64,000 nucleotides of DNA, taken from NCBI GenBank assembly GCA_024704175.1, contig CP085629.1, forward strand, positions 1,736,001 to 1,800,000. Direction: 5' to 3'. Shown here piece by piece: positions 58,483 to 64,000 of the stretch. A program made the position numbers and the translations under genes. Origin of the DNA: Paenibacillus sp. P25 (GTDB taxonomy: Bacteria > Bacillota > Bacilli > Paenibacillales > NBRC-103111). The notes beneath the pieces are model-generated. The model was not told where the DNA came from and ran no database searches. It saw nothing but the letters and a program-made list of their open reading frames with translations. Position 1 is the first letter of the stretch. The number at the start of each line of letters is the position of its first letter.

Positions 58483-58498
58483 TTGAAAGCGTTTCCTA
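58483..58498 (+). promoter_or_regulatory. cre-like site before mannonate-dehydratase-like/importer operon
   Basis: TTGAAAGCGTTTCCTA contains TGAAAGCGTTT, close to the CcpA consensus. It starts 14 bases after the TATAAT at 58464-58469 and lies 22 bases before the ATG. Confidence 0.65.
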
Positions 58499-58519
58499 AT
58501 TATCGAAAGGATGATAAAA

Positions 58520-59511
58520 ATGATCCGAATTTCCGTCACGACCGCCATAACCGACCACCCCGACAGTTACTTGAAGCAGCTGGTGCAGCTCGGCGCCGAT
58601 TGTCTCGATTTTGGCAATGGCGCCAGCTTCGCCGGAGTGAAGGAGCAGGGCTACCCCGATCTCGATGCGCTTGCTGAAGCTAAGGCGCAGGCTCCGCTCC
58701 TTCGGGCTCGATATCAACCGTGTGACGCTGCCCGATCTGTCGGAGAGATTCATGCGCAATCTCCCGGGATCGGAGAAGGAGCTGGACAATACCGTGAACG
58801 CCATGAAGGTCTTCGGCGAAGCGGGCATCCCGATCGCAAGGCGGCGGTTTGCCGGGGATACGTTCGATCACCTGATGACCCGATATGAGGCGGTTCAGCG
58901 CGGCGGGTATATCTCAAGGGGAGAGCCTGGGGCTAACGAAGGAGAAACGGGAGGCGCCGACCTACGAAGAACTGGAGGCTTGGTGGCAGCAGTTCCTGGC
59001 CGTCTACAGCAAGCTTGTTCCGGTAGCCGAGGAATACCATACAAAGCTGTCAATGCACCCCTCGGATACACCGAACGCGGACACGCCTTTCGGGGGACTC
59101 GGTTTTCACCGGATCATCGATGCTTTCCCCAGCAAGCAAGTGGGCTATATCTACTGCGTTGGCACAAGGGCTGAAGCGGGCGGCTCCCGGCTCGTACTGG
59201 ACGAAATTCATCAATACGGACGGAAGGGCCGTATCCATCTGGTTCATATGAGGAATGTCCGCGGCAGTCTGCCGACCTCGGGCGGCTTTGAAGAAGCGCT
59301 GCTGGACGACGGGGACTTGAATATGTTCCGGGTGCTGATAGAGCTGAGAAAGATAAACTTTGACGGCTGCATCAATCCCGATCATATTCCGTTCCTTGAA
59401 GGGGACGACCGGGAGCGGCATAGCGGCGACCGCCGGACGGCGTGCGGGATCGGTCTCGCTTATTCGATCGGCTATCTCAAAGCGCTGCTCTGCGCCTTGT
59501 ATTCCGTGTAA
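58520..59511 (+). CDS. Mannonate-dehydratase-like TIM-barrel enzyme, copy 1 (two frameshifts)
   Basis: About 331 residues, resembling UxuA, which dehydrates D-mannonate to 2-keto-3-deoxygluconate in glucuronate breakdown. UxuA-like marks are HPSDTP (metal His and Asp), HMRNVRGS (metal His region), EALLDDGDLNM, and CINPDHIP (metal Asp-His). Shifts lie near 58676 (an extra T in GCGCTTGCTG) and 58910 (GGGGAGAGCC); copy 2 at 62715 supplies the expected reading. AAAGG precedes the ATG. It heads an operon with a sugar importer. A related sugar-acid dehydratase or isomerase activity is possible. Confidence 0.7.
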
Positions 59512-59537
59512 ATTCAAACCGGTGGGGAGATGAGACG

Positions 59538-60857
59538 ATGAAATGGGGAAAAACAGGTTATGTGATGGCCTCCGTTATACTGTTCGGGGCCGTCGCTGCA
59601 GGCTGCTCGGCAGGTGGTGAGAAGCCGGCTTCATCGGATACCGGTGCAAACGCCGGGGCGAAGGAGAAATTCGTCTTCTGGGATAAAGGGGAATATACCC
59701 AGGCTTACAACGATCTGATGAAAAAGCGGGTGGAGGAGTTCGGGAAGGCGAACAATATCGACGCCGAATACGTGGTCGTTTCCCAGAACGACTTGAAAAC
59801 CAAGCTGCTCGCCGCCATCGAGGCCAAGAATCCGCCGGATCTGATCGTAGCGAACGATCCGGTCGCGAAACAGTTCGTCGCCTCCGACCAGCTGGTGGAC
59901 ACGTCGGACATCATCTCGAAGATCAATTTCACGGATGGGGCCAAGAAATTTTCCGTTGTCCAAGATAAATATTACATGGTGCCGCAGTCGTTCCAGATGG
60001 GCGGAGCTTATCTGCGCAAGGATCTATGGGAAAAGCACAACCTGCCGATCCCGAAGACGTGGCAGGAGCTGTACGAGCAGGCCAAAATCGTCAATGATCC
60101 GAAGAACGGCATATATGCTGTTGGCCTGCCGCTGGGCCAATCCGGCGGCGGCGATGCCGAAGGTGTCGTAAGGGACGTCATTCTGGCCTACGGCGGCGCG
60201 ATTGTCGATAAGGACAACAACATCGTGGTCAACTCCAAAGAGACGCTGGAAGCGATCACGTTCCTCTCGAAATTCTGGAAGGAAGGCCTCACGCCGCCCT
60301 CTTCCGTGACCTGGGACGATAACGGCAATAACAACGCCTATCTTGCCGGCACGGTCGGTTTCGTCATCAACAGCGGCAGCATTTACGATCAGGCCAAGAA
60401 GGATAAGCCCGAGCTTGAGAAAAATACGCTTCTCATCCCCAAGCTCGCCGGGCCCAAGGGCGACTTTATTATCGGCGGCGGGAACGTATTCGCCATCTTC
60501 AAGAATGCCAAAGGCACCAAGTGGGCGAAGAAATTCGTTACCGAGTTTTACGATAAGGATTTCTATAATCAATTCGTGGAGGCCATGGGCGGCAAATTCC
60601 AGCCGGTGCTCAAGGGCTCGGAAGAAATGCCTTTCTGGAAGGATCCGAACAATAAAGCGGCCGGCTGGATGAAAATGATCGATACCGTCGTCGGCTCCAG
60701 CAACTATCCGGGGCCGGAGGACGATCTCGGCTCGAAGGCCCGGTCCATGCAGCTCGCCACACGGGCTGTGCAGCGAATCGTCGTGGAGAAGATGGATCCG
60801 CAGAAATCGCTCGATCAGCTGGAACAGGAGCTGAAGCAGCTGTACGGCAAGAAGTAA
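59538..60857 (+). CDS. Extracellular solute-binding lipoprotein, family 1 (UgpB/MalE type)
   Basis: Intact 439-residue lipoprotein; lipobox VAAGC with Cys23, then a Ser/Gly/Ala linker. Internal features of the sugar-binding family are GGGDAEGVVRDVILAYGG, TVGFVINSGSIYD and a WAKKFVTEF helix. It begins 27 bases after the mannonate-dehydratase-like gene with GGTGGGGAG as ribosome site. Its operon partners suggest that it captures a uronate or uronate-containing oligosaccharide. No ATPase gene accompanies it; a shared MsmX-type ATPase is the usual solution. Confidence 0.88.
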   Translation: MKWGKTGYVMASVILFGAVAAGCSAGGEKPASSDTGANAGAKEKFVFWDKGEYTQAYNDLMKKRVEEFGKANNIDAEYVVVSQNDLKTKLLAAIEAKNPPDLIVANDPVAKQFVASDQLVDTSDIISKINFTDGAKKFSVVQDKYYMVPQSFQMGGAYLRKDLWEKHNLPIPKTWQELYEQAKIVNDPKNGIYAVGLPLGQSGGGDAEGVVRDVILAYGGAIVDKDNNIVVNSKETLEAITFLSKFWKEGLTPPSSVTWDDNGNNNAYLAGTVGFVINSGSIYDQAKKDKPELEKNTLLIPKLAGPKGDFIIGGGNVFAIFKNAKGTKWAKKFVTEFYDKDFYNQFVEAMGGKFQPVLKGSEEMPFWKDPNNKAAGWMKMIDTVVGSSNYPGPEDDLGSKARSMQLATRAVQRIVVEKMDPQKSLDQLEQELKQLYGKK

Positions 60858-60963
60858 AGGGTGCTGATGTAAAGAACAGGGTACTGGGTGTATTGTCCGG
60901 TTGGAGCGGACAGCGCCCAGCGCCATGGTACAAAGTTCATTCAGTCAGGCGGTGTTCTCCTGC

Positions 60964-61842
60964 ATGGAACAATTAAGCAGAAAATACGACCGGTCTTTAG
61001 GCTATATTTTGATCCTGCCGGTGGCCTTCGTCATCTTCGTGGTCATCGGATTTCCTTTTCTCAACGCGATCTATTTAAGCTTTACGGACAAGGTCGTCGG
61101 GGTGGAGCCCAAGTTTGTCGGCCTGGACAACTATATCCATATTTTAACGGATAAAGAATATTGGAAGGTACTGAAGAACACGTTCATCTACATGATCTTC
61201 AGCGTAGGCATCAAATTGGCCATCGGCCTGATACTGGCCGTCGTGGTCAACGAGTCGTTCTTCGGGCGCGGACTGTTCCGCATGATCCTGCTCATTCCGT
61301 GGGCGCTCTCCGGTATGGTGGCCGCTATCACCTGGCGCTGGATGTACGACGATACGTACGGCATCATCAATTCCCTGCTGATGCGCTGGCATATCACGGA
61401 GACGCCGATTCCATGGACCTCGGGCGTCCATATGGCGCTCATCTCCGTTATCATTGTGAACATTTGGAAGGGACTTCCTTTCTTCATCTTCAGCTTGCTC
61501 GGCGGCCTGCAGACCATCGATTCGCAAATGTACGAGGCGGCTACGATCGACGGCGCGGGCTGGATAAGACAGTTTTTTGCCATTACCATCCCTTCGATCA
61601 TGCCGGTCATTACGATTACGACACTGCTTTCCTGCATCTGGACCTTCAACAATTTCGAGAGCGTGTACCTAATCACAGGCGGCGGCCCTTTGAACGCATC
61701 GGCGGTCATTTCCACTTATACCTACGAAGTCGCCTTTCAGCAGAATCTGATGGGCCGGGCGCTGGCGGTTGCGGGTTCCGTCGTTCCGATTCTGGTCGTC
61801 ATGATCGTCGTTTCCATGAGAAAGATGAAAGCGGATGAGTAG
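60964..61842 (+). CDS. Sugar ABC transporter permease, UgpA/MalF type
   Basis: Intact membrane permease of about 292 residues with six helices; EAATIDGAGWIRQFFAITIPSI is the EAA loop, and LITGGGPLNAS is the typical periplasm-facing end. The start is uncertain: ATG 60964 (MEQLSRKYDR) fits the family best, but no strong ribosome site precedes it, and ATG 60925 or the TTG at 60901 is possible. Cotranscribed with the binding protein and the second permease. Confidence 0.87.
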   Translation: MEQLSRKYDRSLGYILILPVAFVIFVVIGFPFLNAIYLSFTDKVVGVEPKFVGLDNYIHILTDKEYWKVLKNTFIYMIFSVGIKLAIGLILAVVVNESFFGRGLFRMILLIPWALSGMVAAITWRWMYDDTYGIINSLLMRWHITETPIPWTSGVHMALISVIIVNIWKGLPFFIFSLLGGLQTIDSQMYEAATIDGAGWIRQFFAITIPSIMPVITITTLLSCIWTFNNFESVYLITGGGPLNASAVISTYTYEVAFQQNLMGRALAVAGSVVPILVVMIVVSMRKMKADE

Positions 61843-61855
61843 GGGGAGCGTAAGC

Positions 61856-62695
61856 ATGAAGCCGAGAACGATAAGGAAGCTGAGAAAAAAGACGCTGATT
61901 TACGCTATTGTGCTCATTTTTACCGTTTGGACGCTGTTTCCGGTGTATTGGATGGTCAAGTCTTCCTTCACCCCTAACGAACTGATGTATACACCGAAGC
62001 CATCATTAGTACCCGATTCTTGGACCTTGGCGCATTACAAGGATTTGTTTCAGAAAACCAAGTTCATGAATTTTGTGAAAAACAGTCTTTACGTCGCCTC
62101 GCTCGTTACCGTCATCTCGGTGAGCATCAGCATCCTTGGCTCGTACAGCATGACCCGGCTTCGGTACCGGGGGCGGATCTTCTTCTCGCAAAGCATCATT
62201 TATACTTATCTGCTGCCAACAGCCGTCTTGTTCATTCCGATGTATGTGGCGGTCAGCCGGCTTGGACTCAGTGACAACAAGAACGCTTTGCTGGTTGTCT
62301 ATCCGACGATCATCGTCCCGTACTGCTGCTATATGCTGATCAGCTATTTTAAAGCGATTCCCAAGGAGCTTGAAGAGGCCGCGATGATTGACGGCTGCAC
62401 CAGTTTGCAGTCCTTGTTCCGCATTATTCTGCCCATTGCCGCTCCCGGCATTGCGGTCGTATCGACTTTTGCTTTTACGCTGTCGTGGAACGAATATTTG
62501 TACGCCTTGGTGCTGACGACAAGCCCGGCTCAGCAAACGGTCAATATCGGGATTTCGGGCTTCAAGTTTTCCGACCAGGCCGTCTGGGGACTCTTGATGG
62601 GCTCATCGGTGATCGCCTCGCTGCCCGCGATCTTCCTGTATTTCCTGGCGCAGCGCTTCTTAAAAAGCGGCCTCGCCGCCGGCGGGGTTAAGTAG
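61856..62695 (+). CDS. Sugar ABC transporter permease, UgpE/MalG type
   Basis: Intact 279-residue permease with six helices, EEAAMIDGCTSLQSLFRIILP as the ATPase-contact loop and TLSWNEYLYALVL before the last helices. ATG 61856 follows AGGGGGAG; the spacing from the first permease is 13 bases. The second mannonate-dehydratase-like gene begins 19 bases downstream. Confidence 0.9.
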   Translation: MKPRTIRKLRKKTLIYAIVLIFTVWTLFPVYWMVKSSFTPNELMYTPKPSLVPDSWTLAHYKDLFQKTKFMNFVKNSLYVASLVTVISVSISILGSYSMTRLRYRGRIFFSQSIIYTYLLPTAVLFIPMYVAVSRLGLSDNKNALLVVYPTIIVPYCCYMLISYFKAIPKELEEAAMIDGCTSLQSLFRIILPIAAPGIAVVSTFAFTLSWNEYLYALVLTTSPAQQTVNIGISGFKFSDQAVWGLLMGSSVIASLPAIFLYFLAQRFLKSGLAAGGVK

Positions 62696-62714
62696 AGCGG
62701 AAGGGGTTAGCAGC

Positions 62715-63732
62715 GTGAAAATATCGGTAACGACGAACACCTGCGATCTGACGGATCGCGATTTGAAGCAGATGTGCCAGCTCGGCGTGGATTATATTGA
62801 TTTCGGCAAGGGTTCGTCCTTCCCTGGCGTGCAGGAGCAGGGCTATCCGGATTTGGACCGGCTGTTGAAGCTGCAAAAGCGCGTTCGATCCTTTGGTCTC
62901 GAGATGAACCGGGTCACGCCGCCGGATCTCACTGAGCGATTCATGAATCATTTGCCGGGGAGCGAGAAGGAGCTGGAGCATGCGGCGAATGCGGTCAAGG
63001 TTTTCGGCGAGGCGGGCCTGCCGATCGTCCGACAGCGGTTCGCCGGGGATACTGCGCCGGCCCTGACAACGGGCTATCCGGCGGTTCAGCGGGGCGGGGC
63101 TGTCGCCAGGGGGAAAGTCTTGGCTTCATGAAGGAGAAGCCGGCGACCCCAAGCATGGAGGAGCGGGAGGCATGGTGGAGCCGTTTTACCGAAGCGTTCC
63201 GGGTACTGGTACCTCTGGCTGAGGATTACAATGTCAAATTGACGGTTCATCCGTCGGATACGCCGAACCATGGAACGGCCTTCGGGGACTCGGTTTCCAC
63301 CGGATCATCGATGCATTTCCGAGCCGAAACATCGGCTTCGTCTACTGCGTCGGTACGCGGGCGACGGAAGGCGGAAGTTCCTTGGTTATGGATGAGATCC
63401 ATCATTACGGGCGCAAAGGGAGGATCTTCCTGGTGCATCTCCGCAATGTAAGAGGCAGTTTGCCTACCGCCGGGGCTTTTGAAGAAGCACTGCTCGACGA
63501 CGGCGATTTGAATGTGTTTAAAATATTACTCGAGCTGCGGAAGGTAGGCTACGACGGCTGCATCAATCCCGACCATATTACACAGCTCGAAGGCGACAGT
63601 GTCGATTTGGACCGCCATTGGGCTCATTCGGGCATTGGCTGGAAGCCCTCCAGCATCGGCTGGGGATATTCGATCGGCTATGTGAGGGCACTGCTGGCGG
63701 CGCTGGCGGAATTCGAAGGAAGCCGCATATGA
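62715..63732 (+). CDS. Mannonate-dehydratase-like TIM-barrel enzyme, copy 2 (two frameshifts)
   Basis: Paralogue of 58520-59511, about 340 residues, with the same marks: HPSDTP, HLRNVRGS, EALLDDGDLNV and CINPDHIT, plus the end GYSIGYVRALL. Lost G near 63107 (five for six) and 63286 (four for five) break the frame; copy 1 keeps five G at the second site. GTG start follows AAGGGG. The two copies flank the importer and differ enough that they may act on two related sugar acids. The last gene of the operon, closed by a long hairpin. Confidence 0.72.
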
Positions 63733-63742
63733 TGGAACGATG

Positions 63743-63797
63743 AAACGCCTTGCTGGAACATCGCCTGCTGCGATGGTTCAAACAGGGCGTTTTTTTA
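63743..63797 (+). terminator. Long rho-independent terminator
   Basis: AAACGCC at the left pairs with GGCGTTT at the right, with GAAC/GTTC and CATCG/CGATG pairings inside and seven T after. It ends the mannonate-dehydratase-like/importer operon. Confidence 0.8.
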
Positions 63798-63913
63798 CAT
63801 ACCGAAGAAATACGACTGCAGTCGTAGAGGGCGTCAGCTCGCTGCCCGATGACAAGCCATCTTGCCATCTGATAAGATGAGGAAGCATAAACCTCGGGAA
63901 AGGGGGCGATGGG

Positions 63914-64000
63914 ATGAAATGGAGAAGAACAACCGGCTTCGCGCTGCTGCTGCTTGGCGCATTGATTATATTCATCATTTTTCCTAAAACCGGGGTTAGC
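63914..64000 (+). CDS. N-terminal fragment of an exported or membrane protein (cut by window edge)
   Basis: ATG 63914 follows AAAGGGGGCGATGG. The visible 29 residues are basic (MKWRRTTG) followed by a hydrophobic helix (FALLLLGALIIFIIF), a signal peptide or membrane anchor. The rest lies outside the window, so no function can be given. Confidence 0.65.
   Translation, partial: MKWRRTTGFALLLLGALIIFIIFPKTGVS

Noticed and set aside
1..64000. Counting each broken gene as a pseudogene
   Set aside because: Breaks are single small indels in homopolymers or repeated contexts, with intact family sequence on both sides; sequence error is far more likely than mass decay.
1..64000. CRISPR array, prophage, insertion sequence, rRNA or tRNA
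   Set aside because: No regularly spaced repeats, transposase, integrase, phage structural gene or RNA gene fold was recognised on either strand.

Overview
The window looks like a chromosomal segment of a fairly GC-rich, spore-forming Firmicute, most likely a Paenibacillus or close relative. Reasons: LplA/LplB/LplC-type sugar importers paired with YesM/YesN-type two-component systems, a Spo0E-like phosphatase, cre-like catabolite sites, proteins resembling DUF3900 and DUF2243, and strong GGAGG ribosome sites with many GTG/TTG starts. No rRNA, tRNA, CRISPR array, insertion sequence or prophage was recognised.

Layout. 1-5.2 kb: end of a sugar-binding protein, then Gfo/Idh/MocA, 2-hydroxyacid and zinc-type dehydrogenases around an AraC regulator. 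5.3-6.4 kb: a WYL regulator. 6.7-14.4 kb: response regulator, sensor kinase, two permeases, binding lipoprotein and a PhyH dioxygenase, with cre sites before the regulator gene and before the transporter. 14.6-23.3 kb: small single genes (VOC protein, TmrB-like ATPase, methyltransferase, nitrilase-type amidohydrolase, GNAT enzyme, Cu/Zn superoxide dismutase, a HAD-Nudix fusion, and DUF proteins). 23.4-25 kb: FAD oxidoreductase. 25.3-27.8 kb: an AT-richer block with TetR/alkyl-base glycosylase, DinB and SRPBCC genes. 28-31 kb: MoxR ATPase plus VWA protein. 31-36 kb: glutathione peroxidase, LarE, a 2-hydroxyacid dehydrogenase and HelD. 36-45 kb: a membrane-anchored FAD oxidoreductase, DinB, aminoglycoside-phosphotransferase-like protein, Nudix, MarR with a UvrA-like ATPase, and FumC. 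45-55 kb: a second two-component system, a Dpp/Opp-type importer, an unrecognised protein and OsmC. 55-64 kb: Spo0E-like protein, a new small Cys-rich gene, a third two-component system, and an importer flanked by two mannonate-dehydratase-like enzymes.

How it fits together. Each of the three YesM/YesN-type pairs lies beside an ABC importer, which suggests sugar, uronate or peptide sensing that turns on the adjacent transporter. cre-like sites lie before the first pair, before the second pair, before the LplB/LplC-type transporter and before the mannonate-dehydratase operon, which suggests carbon catabolite control by CcpA.

The most striking property is technical. About 48 single-base or double-base frameshifts interrupt about 33 of roughly 59 genes. 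Each can be repaired by one small indel with the family sequence continuing perfectly on the other side. Many are lost bases in G or C runs, and others recur in the same short contexts (GCTGC, TCTTTGCC). I therefore annotate the broken genes as single coding regions with probable sequence errors rather than as pseudogenes. The best biological leads are the MarR/UvrA-like module with a repeated operator, the HAD-Nudix fusion, the small Cys-rich gene under a cre-like site, the importer-linked OsmC operon, and the twin mannonate-dehydratase-like genes.
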